This document shows positions 36,292 through 47,922 of a DNA stretch of 64,000 bases, in pieces. The number at the start of each line of letters is the position of its first letter. Position 1 is the stretch's first letter. Position numbers and translations under genes: made by a program. Under the pieces are notes generated by a model, which was given only the letters and a program-made list of their open reading frames with translations, was not told the DNA's origin and did not search any database. The DNA comes from Phytophthora quininea (Eukaryota; Oomycota; Peronosporomycetes; Peronosporales; Peronosporaceae): contig JAAVTG010000586.1 in assembly GCA_011947345.1 (NCBI GenBank), forward strand, positions 62,001 to 126,000, in the 5' to 3' direction.

Positions 36292-37114
36292 ATGCAGACG
36301 TAAGAGAGGGTACAAGCGCCTCTATTGCTGCGGAGGAGCTCCCGGCGCAGTCATAGACGGTCACCTTCGCCACTTAATGGAAAGGCCAGAAGTTCTGCAG
36401 CGGTGGAAGAGGATACCGGTACCGGTACTCAACAAGTAGCGAAGACGGTGCTACGGAAGGACGAGTTTGGTCGCGACGTGGAGGTGACAGCGGCGAAGCG
36501 CAGCGAAAGGTCCACGAGAGACCGAGGCAAGAAAGATCGCAAGCACAAGCACAAGAAACACAATCGTCGACATAAAGAAAGAGAAGAGGAGGCGAGACCG
36601 GAGAGTCCGCAGGGACGTTTGGTCGGCACGCCACCGCCACCGGATCCGTTTCGGCCGCAGGTAAGGACCTTTTCATTGTGGAGAACCAAGTGGTGAATGA
36701 AGACAGTACTAATTGCTGCTCTTGCTTGCGCCACTACAGCTGGATGAAAGGAGATACGGCAGCTCGCAACGGTGTTGGAGCCGAGATCGACGCAGCAGAA
36801 GCTGCTCGCGCCGACGAAGTCGGAGTCGAAGCCGAAATCGATGCTCATCTCGCTCTCGCAGTCCAGACCCCTATCGACACCGCCGCCGCGGTTCCTCTCG
36901 AAATCGCAGCCGTAGTCGCGGCCGGGACCGAAGACGAAGGTCGTCATCGCCATCTCGTCGTCGGCATTCCTCGGTCTCTGTTGAACACAAGTGGACGCAC
37001 AATGCATTCGATGGTCGAAGCCCAAGCCCACCGCGGCAGGTTGACCCGACCTATCGTCCTGAACCGGAGTCTTGGGTGTCGCGAGCTGGAGGAGTTTATT
37101 TACCTCGAAATTAG
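36292..37114 (+). CDS. Arg/Ser-rich (SR-like) nuclear protein
   Basis: Three exons join in phase to 230 residues: a tiny first exon (36292-36299, coding MQ and two bases of Thr), then 36351-36660 and 36740-37114. It begins MQTHRRSPSPLNGKARSS. A Lys/His-rich block (KKDRKHKHKKHNRRHKERE) is followed by TPPPPDPFRPQLDERRYGSS, then a long RS domain with RSRSRSRNRCSSRSRSP-type repeats. The C-terminus has PEPESWVSRAGGVYLPRN. RS domains act in pre-mRNA splicing; the Trp-x-Ser-Arg-Ala-Gly-Gly-Val-Tyr tail looks like a conserved family motif but I cannot name it. The first intron (36300-36350) is 51 nt. Confidence 0.72.
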
Positions 37115-37152
37115 CGGAAGCGTCGCCACACTCGGTTGCTGGAGGACGACAC

Positions 37153-39236
37153 ATGAGCACTCTGCTCCGAGATTGGGATGAAGGTTTGCGAGCTGACGCT
37201 CTCAGTTTAACCTCGTGGAATGACACAGCCTTTCAGTCAACCTGCTTATCGTTGTGAATATCCACCGCAGGCTCCAAGAACAAGCGCAAGAAGCTTCTTG
37301 AATGGTTTTCCAGTCGGTTTGACCCAGAGCAGGACGGTGGTGGCCTGCTAGAGAGCGAGTATGGCGCAGACATCGCGCTCTTCCTGCCGCGTGTGTTGTC
37401 CTGGATGCAGAAAACTACTGTCAGTGCCGTCAATAATGAGGCGCTTCCTGAAGCGAGCCATCGCGGGAAGTCTGGTTGTTTTGCGCTCTCCGAGCAAATC
37501 GCTTGCTTGCGAGTCTTCTTTGGGTCAACGAATGCGCATGCTTACTATCGGGAGTTCCAACAAGCGGATGGACTAGAGTTAGTGCTAAAGATCGTTGCCT
37601 TGCAAAAGTTGACCCTACTACCCAGAAGCTGTTGGTCTCGCTGGCCGACCGAGAAAGCTTACTCCGCATTATTCTACGGATCTCTAAGATGAATCGAACT
37701 TGCAAAGAAGAAATAAGTTGTCGGGGTGGAGAACTAGCTGTGCTTCGTGGGGTTATCGCTAGTGGTGATAGCAGTGACTGGAAAACCGAGTCTCGAGTAT
37801 GGACGCTGTGCCGCGAAGTTCTACTGGAGCAACTTGTTGGCAACCCCAACAGTGTTGATCAAGGACATAGCGCAATAGTATTTATGCTGATGCACTCGGA
37901 AGTGCGTGTCCAGCTCTTTGGAGCGCAGGTGAATTCCAAGTTACTTTGGCACTTGGTCGTTTTTCACTCGGAACCAATCTGTTATTGTCGGTAGGTTCTG
38001 CGCGAGTTGATCACGGACGGCTCATTTAGCTTCGACCCGGATTACCGGGAGCGTAAGGAGAGCGAACTTGTACCACTTTGCCTCGCTCTTCTCGGATCAA
38101 CGGACGTGTATCTCCAGCACGAAAGCCTCGAGTTGTTTCACGCTCTCTTGCAGTCACCGCATCTTCAGGTCTGAATTTGATGCAAATTGCGTAATGGTCC
38201 GTTGACGTTTAGCTTGGATTGGACCGACAGGAGTTGATTTGCGAGGCTCTAGTTCATTTGATCGGTGAAGCTGCCAAAGCGCTGGACCCGTACGAATTTT
38301 GCTGCAACTAGCGGGTTGTACTTCATCATCTAATAGTTTCTTGTGAAATCTAGCAAAACGGAAGAGCGATTTGCTGACATCGAAGACACAACGGAACATG
38401 AGACCTACCTGCATCTCCACTCGGCATTTGTCCACATTTCGCAAGCGATCAACACCCTGATCCATTCCAACCACGACCTGCTCTGCGCTTTGGTACTGTC
38501 CATTGCTCTCGAATGCAGAGGACTCTGGAGTTACCGCCATTTTTGTGTCCTCATAGATCGATCAATACGGCATTTTGACCCCACTCGCATTCGTCTTGGT
38601 TGTCGAGCGATCCCACACACTGAAATGGCACGCCGCTGCCATCAGTATTCGCCATATCTTTACAAACTACCACCAGGTATATGAAGTTTCCCGCTTTGAT
38701 CCTCTGGCGCACTTTTTCACTCTTCTTCGACTAGGGGCTGCTACGCGCCTTGCGGTGCTGTTCGATGTTCCAGTTTCCCAGCTTCGCGCATGGGATTGGG
38801 ACGATATGCCTGACGGGGACGATGGTCAACTGCTAGCTGAATTCCTGCTTGGTGATGACGAGCATGTAAGTCACCTCACACTGCAATTCTACGAAGCTGG
38901 ATGGTATCGTCCGTTGTCGCCAAGGAAGGCCTCCTATTTTGGAGGCAGTGACAGCGTGCTAGACGATGTTGAGCACAGCGTCGAGACTGCTGCACGAGAC
39001 TACGTCCCTGAGGTAGGAATTGACGCCCTGCAAACTCTGCTGTCCGATTTCTCTTACATTCTTCTGTCCAGCTTCAAATTCAGAGCCGTGTAGGCGAATG
39101 CTCGGACGATACCGATGAGATGGAGCTGCTGGACGCTCGCCGCGAGCATCAACTGCGTCACAAACTGCAAAAACACTTTGCCCAGTTCCGCAACATCCCA
39201 GCGTCATCTGCTATGGGCAGCCAGTACGCAGAATAA
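37153..39236 (+). CDS. Armadillo-like helical protein, ARMH1-like
   Basis: Starts MSTLLRDWDEG; exon 1 is 37153-37183 and exon 2 opens at 37271 with SKNKRKKLLEWFSSRF. The sequence tracks ARMH1-type proteins: an N-terminal DWD-G helix, then LFLPRVLSWMQKTT, LRVFFGSTNAHAYYREFQQ, GLELVLKIVALQK, ADRESLLRIILRISKMNRTC, then VYLQHESLELFHALLQS (matching a repeated ARM pattern), VLVVERSHTLKWHAAAISIR and a charged C-terminus ending GSQYAE. Introns at about 37929-37995, 38169-38209 and 39012-39081. Missing bases near 37607, 38297 and 38550 break the frame. ARMH1-type proteins occur mainly in ciliated eukaryotes, in line with other axonemal genes here. It begins 38 bp after the SR-protein stop. Confidence 0.7.
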
Positions 39237-39283
39237 GCAAGATGACAACCACACCTTCATGGATTCCAACATTTGTGAGCACC

Positions 39284-39783
39284 CTAGTTCTCCTCGGGCG
39301 TGTAGTGGTCCTCCAGGAACCTCGAGAGCGACTGCAGCTGCTCCGAGACGACCTTGACCTTGTCTCTGCAGATCTCCACGTCCTTCTCGGCGCCATACGT
39401 GCTGCGAGCGTAAGTGCGGTAATCCGAGACGAGGTGGATGTGGCCGGCCAGCTCAGTGTGGATCTCCTTGACCAGCTGCAGGAACTCGGTGCACGCGGCG
39501 TTGAAGGCCAGCGATGAGCTCTCGTCGGAGGATACGCGCGGGGTCATGTACGTGGTGGCCGTGGCGGCTGTGCGGAGCGCCGTCACCAGTTTCTGGCGGA
39601 TAGTAGGAACGTAAAACGAGGCAGAACGAGGTTAGTAGCGGAGACTCGGCAGTGGCGGGCCGGAGAGAGCTGGCGGACCTTCTCGACGGCGTCGAGAGAC
39701 TGCACCACGGCGACGTGCCGACCGCTGGACCACGGGTCGGCCACCTCGGAGAAGTGCACGCGGCTGTCGCCTTCGCCCTCCAT
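39284..39783 (-). CDS. MED11: Mediator complex subunit 11
   Basis: Head-module subunit of Mediator, which links activators to RNA polymerase II. Two exons: 39783 to about 39677 (MEGEGDSRVHFSEVADPW, then VAVVQSLDAVEK) and 39596-39284 (KLVTALRTAATATTYMTP). The second exon continues with SLAFNAACTEFLQLVKEIHT, ELAGHIHLVSDYRTYARSTY, and DVEICRDKVKVVSEQLQSLS. This two-helix hairpin order (A-A-F---V--VE-EL--QI--L, then Y--- KD---- RV----L) fits MED11. About 139 residues. The donor GTCCGC is unusual, so the exon 1 boundary is tentative. Confidence 0.7.
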
Positions 39784-39861
39784 CCCAGATAAAATAGTAA
39801 AGTATAGGTACCTACATTTATTTTTTAGTGGATGTTCATCTGTTGACGAATGTTGCCTTGT

Positions 39862-39919
39862 TTGCCATCTACAGCTTCAATGCAAGGACTTGTCCTTGCA
39901 TTGAAGCTGTAGATGGCAA
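39862..39919. repeat. Perfect 58-bp palindrome (28-bp arms, 2-bp loop)
   Basis: The left arm 39862-39889 starts TTGCCATCTACAG and ends TGCAAGGAC. The right arm 39892-39919 is its exact reverse complement; the loop is TT. The match stops sharply at both ends. It lies 79 bp upstream of the MED11 start codon. No protein frame explains it. Confidence 0.95.
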
Positions 39920-40796
39920 TCACGCTTTGTTGAAGATTTCCACCACCGCAGCTCTGGGCAAGATAGCACTCTACGACATCTCCTTTTCCCCCTTTGCGTC
40001 TGCCAGTACAGGGCGGCACGCACTTGCTCGTAATGCACGGCGCCATCGCAGCGACTCCTTTGTTAAGACGCATATGGCTCGTGGTGCGCCCCACTGCGAA
40101 TTTTGAAAGCACCTGGACATCTCAAACCACTTGAAGGCAACACAGCTCCAACCATGCGGCTCGAGTGTTGCGACGTCCATCTTGGCTCGGAGGCCATGAC
40201 TCATGTGGACATGCGATAAGGCGACTGGATGCCGACCGCTCCTCTACAGACTTTACCTCGGGGAGACCGAGTTTGTCGTTGGTCCGCCGTGTGGTGTTGC
40301 CGTCCACCTGCTGCTGAGGCAGGTTCTGGGGCTGCAAGCAGTGCAAGCAGTTGGCCGCGGCTGACAACCCCCAAACGAGGACCGCGCGCCATGTTCTCGA
40401 GGCGGTGCTGACCAGCGTCCCAAGCCAAGCACTGCAAAAAAACGATCTCAAGATGCAGCGATGAATCTCGACGAGAGTGGCCGTGAAAGGGGTCGCCGTT
40501 GTGGTTCGCCGTTGTGGCGGAATGCAAACGTCGATATCCAGAGCTCTGCAGGTCGGGCGACACCGTCCGGTTGCATCGAGTACGGTAAGCGTAAGAGCAT
40601 TAGTCCATTACCTGGACGTTGCTCTCTGCTTTCGTCTGTCCGTCTTCGGTGTGTCGTGCTTTCTAGGTGAAATTCCAATACATGCAGAGCCGAGGCGTGC
40701 TTCAGACTGCGACCGCATACAAAAGCCAAGTGCTGTTCTTCACATAGCAGCAAAGTCGCGATCACTTTCCAATCCGCCCGCTGCTGGAAGCTGGCC
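39920..40796. other. Region with no supported gene, one possible spliced frame
   Basis: Open frames overlap on both strands but none has a recognisable domain. One reading is worth noting: ATG at 40461 (MNLDESGRERGRRCGSPLW), a good intron 40585-40666 (GTAAGC...TTTCTAG), and an open continuation (GEIPIHAEPRRASDCDRIQK) that reaches the next gene one base out of frame. It could be a 5' part of that gene or chance. Confidence 0.35.
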
Positions 40797-41417
40797 ATGG
40801 CGTCGGCGGCAGAGCTTCTCGACGAGAACGAGCGCATGGCGCGCGAGATCCAGGCGCTGCTGGCGGCCAACAGTTCGCTGCAGCAGGAGGTAACGCAGAT
40901 CGACGCCGAGCGCGACGAGCTGGAGACGGTGGGGCGGGAGAAGGCCAAGTCGCTGCAGGAGGAGCTCGAGACCGTGGACGAGGAGCTGCACTCGCTGCGC
41001 TCGCAGTGCCAGTCCATGACCGAGGTGCTCACCAACACCGGCAAGACCAACGACGTGGACGAGGTTGAGGTCGAGGAGGAGCCGGCGCCGCTGCAGCGCA
41101 AGCTGTCGTCGGCCTTGAACCACACGCTGCAGAGAGCGAGGGGCATGTCGATGCCCCGCGCGAGACGCTCGTCCACGGTGCAGATGGTGGCCAACGGAAT
41201 CAACAAGGCCGCGTCCTACATGGCGCCGCATCACCACATCCCCGACGCGCCGCCGCGAACACCCACGATGCACAGGGACAGCCCGCCCATACTTTCCTAC
41301 TCCAAAGGCACGAGAGACCCCAGCAAAAGCCTGCTCTTCTCGGCACATTCGCACTACGGCAACTTCCGACGACACAGCGGGCCCTACCGCAAGAACCGCG
41401 AGACCGTCGTGCTGTAG
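40797..41417 (+). CDS. Coiled-coil protein of unknown function
   Basis: Intact single exon of 206 residues starting MASAAELLDENERMAREIQA. Residues 1-90 form a Leu-heptad coiled coil (NSSLQQEVTQIDAERDELE and LQEELETVDEELHSLRSQC). Then comes an acidic patch (DVDEVEVEEEPAP) and a basic, Ser/Pro/His-rich tail (PRARRSSTVQMVANGINKAA) with several possible phosphosites. The clean frame, strong G/C bias at third positions and defined domain layout support a real gene. No family recognised. The N-terminus might be longer (see the upstream region). Confidence 0.6.
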   Translation: MASAAELLDENERMAREIQALLAANSSLQQEVTQIDAERDELETVGREKAKSLQEELETVDEELHSLRSQCQSMTEVLTNTGKTNDVDEVEVEEEPAPLQRKLSSALNHTLQRARGMSMPRARRSSTVQMVANGINKAASYMAPHHHIPDAPPRTPTMHRDSPPILSYSKGTRDPSKSLLFSAHSHYGNFRRHSGPYRKNRETVVL

Positions 41418-42019
41418 GCGCTAGCCAGCACTTGATGTTATTTATGCGTGCGTAACACCATGCGTTCCCCCAAGCTAGAAGATAGCTACGTTTCCGTCCA
41501 GCGGCACGCGTTGCGCTGCTGGAAGCCACAATTCACCATCCGACTTCGCTGGCTTCGCAAATGGCTGTAGCTTTTCGTTGGCAGAAAGCAACGAGGCCAC
41601 ATCCGGCCCGCAAGTCCGTCGCGGTGGTACCATTGCCCCATGTTTGTCTTCATCCGTGCAATATATCGTCCGCCAGAAATGAATGGCAAATTGAAATCAC
41701 TCGTGAATAATCGATCAGATCGAAGACCAACAACATCGATTCGATCTTCCTTAGGAAGTTCCTGGCAGGATTTGGCGGCAGTGATCGCGACCGACGATGC
41801 CCGTGCGGATTGTTGCGCTGCTGTTGCTCTCTGCAGAAACAACACGTGAATGTGTTGACTTCGATAAACCTACCTGCATTGGTCCTTTATTGCATGGCTT
41901 TCATAATGTAAGACCTGCCTTGCTGAACAATGCACGACGACATAGGGATAGAACACGCATACAAACCGAAGAGCACACCGGGACGCACTAGTTGCTGGCC
42001 GGTGCTGCTGTCTCTTCGT
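41418..42019. other. Spacer between coiled-coil gene and myosin A (convergent)
   Basis: About 600 bp, both 3' flanks. Short open frames on both strands without domains. No repeat or RNA gene seen. Confidence 0.5.
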
Positions 42020-45000
42020 CTACTTACAGCGCGTTGCCCGACTTTGACGCGCCAGCTTCTGCGCCTTGAGCGATGCCAGCGTCGGACGCTCGAACTGCGA
42101 CTTACCTAGCTTGCGGTTCACGTAGTACACGCGGCCAGTGGAGCGCGACACCTTAGCCTCCCAGCCCACGGGCAGAGACACCTCCGGCAGCGCATCGAGG
42201 TTGAACGATTCGCGAACAGGACGATCGGCCGTAGGCTTCACCTTCGCGGTCTTCGATGTCACGACAGTGGTGGACGCCACGTTGTCTCCAGTCGAGTTGT
42301 CCTCGGGCTTGCTGTTCGTCCGCTTGCTGCGGGAAGCAGCAGCCTTGGCGTCGTACATGCTCTTGACCACGGACATCCGGCCCTTCAGAGAAGACATGGC
42401 ACCAGTCATGCCAACCTCCATGCTCTTCACAATAGTGTTGCGCGTGGTGGCGTTCGTGGGGCTGTCTTCGCCGTCGACCTCCGACACGTCGAAGCCGTCG
42501 CCATTGTCGCCCTTGTTCTTGTTGGAGCCCCAGATGCTCGGCATGCGAGGGAAGTGACGCTCCGACCACGGGTTTCAGATGATCGGCGGTTCAGATCGTC
42601 CGAGCCGGTGAGCGAGTCCATCAGAACGGTCTCACGCGGCTTCTTCTCCTTCTTAGAGCCCAAGGTGCGGAAGATCGACTTCTTCACCGTGGGCTTCTTC
42701 TCAGGGACGCCATCCACATGCAGCTTGTTCAACTGCTCCGTCAGTTTCTTGTTCTCCGCCTCAAGTTGCTTGATCTTCTTGTCCTTGTCACGAACAGTGT
42801 CCTGCAGTTGGCGGACCTTGACGTGGTTGCCGGCAGAAGAAAACTCTTTGTCACTCTTGAACTGCGCGATCTCCTTCTTCAAGCCCTTCATGGACACCTT
42901 CAGCTCCTCATTCTGATCACGGAGTTTCTTGTTCTCCTCAGTCAGCGTCTCAATCATGCCGCCAGCGTCAGCCATCACAACACTTGAGGCCGCTGTCGCG
43001 TCGGACGTCACGACACTGCTGCGGCGCTGGAGCTGCGCGTTACGTTCCTGTTCTTCCTGCAGCGCAGCCTTTAGCTTCGAAAGCTGGTACGCCATGTCAG
43101 CCTCGCGACGTTTCTCCTCAAGAGCAGCCAAGTACTTCGGACGCTGGATCGTCATACGAACAACAGCCTGCACACGAATGACCATGGAACGCATCTTGGT
43201 GTAGCGGTGACGCTTAACGAAACCACGCACATAGCGCTGGATGATGACAGCGTGGTGGTTGCGCTTCACCTCCGCAGCCACCTTGCGACCCTGAACACCT
43301 CGCCAGCGAGCTTGCGCCAACACAAGGCCGTTGTGGAACGTGTTGTATCTCCGCATCGCAATCACGCATCGGATCACAGACTGCAGCTTCACGATCGCCT
43401 CCAACTGACGGAGGTACTTGATGCGCTGCGTGAAACCCACCATGATGTTCTGCAGGTACGTCGCCTTCGCGTCCAGGAACTTCTTGCGACGGTCCTCCAA
43501 CTCCTCAAGAACGCCCAGCTGAAAGTACACGCGGGTCTTACCCATTTGGTACTGCACCGGTGACTCGAGGTGCAGCTTGTCCATAAGAAGCTGACACTTC
43601 TCCGCTGCCGTCTCGCCACCGCTCGGTACGAACAGCCAGAACTTGTCCAGGATCTCCGTGTGCTGCAGACGGTTCGGGTACGCAGCGCGCGAGATACGAA
43701 TGGCCTCGATCACACCAGCACAACGCAGTTGGGAAACCACCATCGTCTGATCCATCACTGAAGAACTCTTAATCGGATTCGGCTTGATGCAACGCACGTA
43801 GTGCACCTTCGTAGAGTTGATCGTCGTCATTAGCTCCGTCAAACTCTCCTTGAACTGTGCCAACAGTAGTGATGGATAATGCGCCACCGCGCTTCCTCCG
43901 GCCACCCGAAGCCTCGGCTGCAGCAGCCTTAGGCTCAGGCTTCGGCTCGAACAGCTTGGCAATGAACGGCTTCGACGAACCGCGCATCAGCTCCGATAAA
44001 TCGGGCAGCAGCGAATCCTTGTGCTTCTCCAGGAAACCCACCGAGTCGTACATGACAGGCGCGGCGTAGTGCTTGATCAGGAACTCTGTGCGCGACGTGC
44101 GAGGGAACTCGATCACGTGGGCCATGTCATCTTTGTGAAGCGACGACACCTTCGACATGAACGACTCCTCGTTACCCTTCGGACGCATCACCTCCTCGTT
44201 CAGTAGCGAGATGATACCCATGCGGGACTCGATCACGTCAGCACATCTTGGTTATCCGCGTACTCAATGTGGTCCCACACGATGCCTTCCTCTTCGTATT
44301 CAATCTGCACCGTCTTGAACACGTCCTGGGTGAACTTCTGCTGCAGTTTCTCGTTGGCGTAGTTGATACAGAACTGCTCAAATGAGTTGTGCTTGAAGTG
44401 CTCGAAACCGAAGATATCCAGCACACCCACGTGGTTCGCCATGTTGGCGTCGTCGGCCAGCGACTGGTTGATCGTCGACACGAGCCAGTCGAACACATTC
44501 GAGTAGATGGCCTTCGCCAGCGCATCGCGACAGTCCATCGCCAGCTCCTTCTTCAACGGCACGCTGTACACGTCGTTCACAGCTCGCATCGTACGCGAAC
44601 ACAGCGCCGTCTGCAGTGCCTCCCACGTGACGCCGAGCATCTGCGTGGCAGCCTCAGCTCCACTGTCGCCCTCGGTAATCAGAGACTTCTCGTCATCCGA
44701 CGGGTCGGACTGCAAAGTGACCTCGCCGAGGTGCAGGACACCGGCCAGCACCTCGAACAGAGGCCTCTGGTCGTCATGCGAGAGACCCACCAGTTCCAGC
44801 GCCTCGCGGGTCTTGTTGAAGTGTTTAGCGTCCGACATGCCCTCGATCTTCTGCACCGTATTGTCACCCGTGTACACGTAGTGCTTGGCCGGGTCCAGCA
44901 GCAGCTCCGAGGCGATGTTCGTGGACTCGAGCAACTGGTAGAAGATGTGGTAGTTGCGCTCGGGAGACTCGTGCTGGATCACGCGCGTCTTCTCCAGCAG

Positions 45001-45771
45001 ATACGTGCGGCATTTGGCGCCCACCAGCGTGCCGTTCCTGTCGAACTGCAGCTGCGTGAACTTGCCGAAGCGACTCGAGTTGTCGTTGCGCACCGTCTTG
45101 GCGTTACCGAATGACTCGAGCAGCGGGTTCACTTCGATGATCCTCTTGATCGTCGAGTTGTTCATACCGCCGGCGATGGTGGCCAGGTGGTTCATGAGGA
45201 TCTTTGTGGTCTCGGTCTTGCCGGCGCCAGACTCGCCGCTCACCAGAATGGACTGGTTGCGCTCCGAGCGCCGCATGTTGTCGTACGCCGCCACCGACGT
45301 CGCGTACACGTGCGGAGGCAGCTCCTCCTTGGGCTGGTTCAGGTACCGCAGGTGCTGCTCCTCCGCGTACAGCTCCGGCAGCCACTGGTACGGGTTCACG
45401 GCGATGCAAATGTCGCCCGTGTATGTGTACGGCAGCTGGCGCAGGAAGCGCTTCTTGATGTTGAAGAGGATGGCGGCCTCGTGCAGGTAGTTGAGCATGA
45501 TCATGTCCTCGATGCCCTCGTCGCCCACGTTCTCGTTCTGGTACGGCAGCGACTCGAGCTTGTGCTCGGCCAGCAGCGCCTTGGTCTTCTTGGACAGCAT
45601 GTCGATGCAGCGCTCCTCCGTCTCGCCGTCGGGCAGCTCCACCTTGCACGTGATCTGGCGCGACTTGCCGTCGCCCGAGTTCTCGTCGCGCAGCACCTCG
45701 GCCGCCAGCCACACGTGGCTCTCGTCGGGCACGAAGCACTTGGCCCCCACCACCATCTGCAGGTCGCTCAT
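42020..45771 (-). CDS. Myosin A: motor, IQ motifs, coiled coil, C-terminal WW domain
   Basis: Actin-based motor, no intron. Starts MSDLQMVVGAKCFVPDESHV. Motor motifs: P-loop GESGAGKTETTK (near 45230), switch I NDNSSRFGKF, switch II DIFGFEHFKHNSFEQFCINY. The actin-binding and converter regions precede about five IQ motifs (VIRCVIAMRRYN, VIIQRYVRGFVKRHR and others). A coiled coil follows (LTEENKKLRDQNEELKV). The tail ends with a WW domain (LPVGWEAKVSRSTGRVYYVN, with KLGKSQFERP), an uncommon addition typical of oomycete-type myosins. Frame breaks: one base lost near 44237, two near 43857, one near 42560; myosin B is intact at the first two. The motor is nearly identical to myosin B. Confidence 0.93.
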
Positions 45772-46002
45772 GGTTGCGTCTTGGTAAACCCTTGGCTTCT
45801 CTTCTCTACGTGGCTGTGCGCACTCCCTGGAAGGAAATCAGGGCGGAGATCGTCTGCGGAGTGGGCGGCCAAGCGAAAAGTGGCTACGTGCCCCCTTTTG
45901 GCAGCAAGATACCGGTTTCAGTACCGGTACGGTGGAGCCATTTGGGATGGACAGAGAACGTGCACATATGCTATTCTATGGCAAGTTTTCCGGTCTGATC
46001 GG

Positions 46003-47431
46003 CAGGCATGCTCTATCGGGGCATTATGCACATAAAAAGCCAAAAACCCTTTTGAAACTCTCCAGGAGTGCCCATTTTGCCGCTCGGATTCTAGGCTGTT
46101 GAAGGAGTTCTCCAGCCAACATTTGCTGTTACCTACATACCGACACGTTGGGAGTTGATACACGATGCATGCCACTTTCTGTTGAAGAACTACGTTCGTC
46201 TTGGGATTCTCAAGACGAAAAGGCTAACACGAAATCGAGTGACGCATGGTGGTTGTGCCTATTTGTGGTCTGCAAGTTGACCGAGAAGATCCGCGCCTGC
46301 TTTCGCAAGCTGCAGTATAAAACGGTTACTATGCGCGAACAATACGCTGCTCTGAATGAACTCCACTTATCACTGGCGTTGAAATTTGAAAGCGAAATGA
46401 CGAAGGTGAGCCAACTGTCGATTCACCAAAGGTCTCTGAGCATTAACCGTGATGCTGCCTTCACTCAAGAGACCTTTTCGACAAGATTGCCACGGGACAC
46501 CACAATGTTCATACATGCCGTCAAGGAGCTGAAGTGGGTTTCGCTGGCATGGCTCTGGACCAACCAAACATCCACGAGCATCAAGACGGCGAAGAGACTT
46601 TGGAAGTTTCAGCGCATCTGGCGGACATGGTAGACGAAGATACCCCGAGTAGGATGAAGACATGCCACAACTCAATGAAGTAAATGAACCGACTGAATCC
46701 CAGCAATCAACGAGTCAGCAAGGCTTGGTGGAAGCTGTTACTACAGCTCGGACCGTGATGATCGACGGAATTACCGATATCAAGCTCGATATTGCAGCAG
46801 AAGCCCGCGATGCGCCTCCAACGAGGTCGATTGACATCGTGAAGTGTACGGATGGAGCGTTACGTCGTCTGCTGATCGCTTATTCAGCAAAATTGCAAGA
46901 ACACCTAGGTGAATCGGCAACCGAGGAGATCTGGAGCCAGCGCAAGAACCTGATCCACGAATACAAGCTAAAGCGTGATGTTTGCAGAAAGGTGAAGGAT
47001 CAAGGTGATCTGTCGCTTGAAGACGCGTGGGCTAAAGTCGAACCTTGTGGTGAATTTGGAGCGCTCATCGAATTTACTGTTGGTCTCGCAAGTATTGCTC
47101 CAGGAACCCATACTGTGGAAGGGGATTTCAGTACGCTAAACGGTGTAGCTGGTCCACCGGAGAACTGCAAGCGCGTCAATACTTCGAAGTCATGGAGCTG
47201 GCAGACAGATTGGAGTCAAGCAAGAAGGTTATAGCACAACAGTGAGTTTCTGATCCAACAGAGCGTGCGTAGGCTAACCTCACGTACATTTCCATGCGTA
47301 AGCTAGTGCCCTTTAGGGTTTTCTGGCAATTCAATACATTTCCTGTGCAATGCCCCTTTGAACTTTCCCAACTCTGCCCATTTTACATCAAATCCCATCG
47401 ACTTTCAAAATGCCCTGTTTGAGCATGCCTG
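46003..47431. mobile_element. hAT-like DNA transposon copy 2 (1429 bp)
   Basis: Same family as 28316-29781, inverted relative to it. Ends begin CAGGCATGCTC on each strand, flanked by a perfect 8-bp target duplication CTGATCGG (45995-46002 and 47432-47439). Its sequence follows copy 1 closely apart from scattered substitutions and small gaps (for example a short deletion near 46648). It lies 231 bp upstream of the myosin A start codon, in the spacer between the tandem myosins. Confidence 0.88.
46148..47234 (+). pseudogene. Truncated transposase-like reading frames of hAT-like copy 2
   Basis: Frames 46148-46633 and 46662-47234 correspond to those of copy 1, with the same relative frame switch after the block FIHAVKELKW. 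The second ends ASIAPGTHTVEGDFSTLN, closer to the hAT DFS-LN motif than copy 1. No catalytic domain visible; presumably mobilised in trans if at all. Confidence 0.6.
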
Positions 47432-47922
47432 CTGATCGGCTGCGCGGCAGCTGGCAAGCACCGCCGCGTGCTGTGCGTTTGAGCTGCAGCGCTTGTTCGT
47501 ATTGAACTGTACTAGAGCGAATGCTCCTTAGAAGACTTACGTGTAGAGGATGCATCCCCGAAGTTCAGCTCTGAAAAGCGTTCTCCTCGGAGGAATTGCC
47601 GCAGAGCTCATTTCGGATCGATTTCTAGCCACCGATGTTCATGCTATCTTCGAGGATCACCCGCAGCCCTCTCCTACCAAGAACAATCAATACCGGCAAT
47701 TGAAGATCAAGATCTTGATCAGTGCAAACTTCGCCGTCTAGCTTGCTTGGACGCTGTTCATGTGATGGCATTATTGCTTCAATTCAACTCTGCACCGTTT
47801 CTGCTCCAAAACATGATTTACCGACTCTATACCGAACCGAGCGAGCTGAACCGGTTTTAGGAAAAGGGTATACATATATTACGGCTTTTGACACAATATA
47901 GTCCCGACAGTTGAAGTTTTCC
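47432..47922. other. Spacer between transposon copy 2 and myosin B 3' end
   Basis: About 490 bp. One short plus-strand frame (47550-47741, 63 codons) has no signal peptide or domain and is not called. AACCGGTTTT and similar short motifs occur without clear meaning. Confidence 0.45.

Noticed and set aside
40448..41206. 252-codon minus-strand frame with Ser runs
   Set aside because: Mirror image of the coiled-coil gene on the plus strand; low-complexity Ser composition from antisense GAG/CTC codons.
44389..45490. Long plus-strand open frames opposite both myosins (also 50182-51555)
   Set aside because: Antisense shadows of GC-rich myosin codons; they are repeated in both copies and have no domain.
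47550..47741. 63-codon frame starting MHPRSSALKSVLLGGIAAEL
   Set aside because: No convincing signal peptide, no RXLR motif, no homologue recognised; chance frame is likely.
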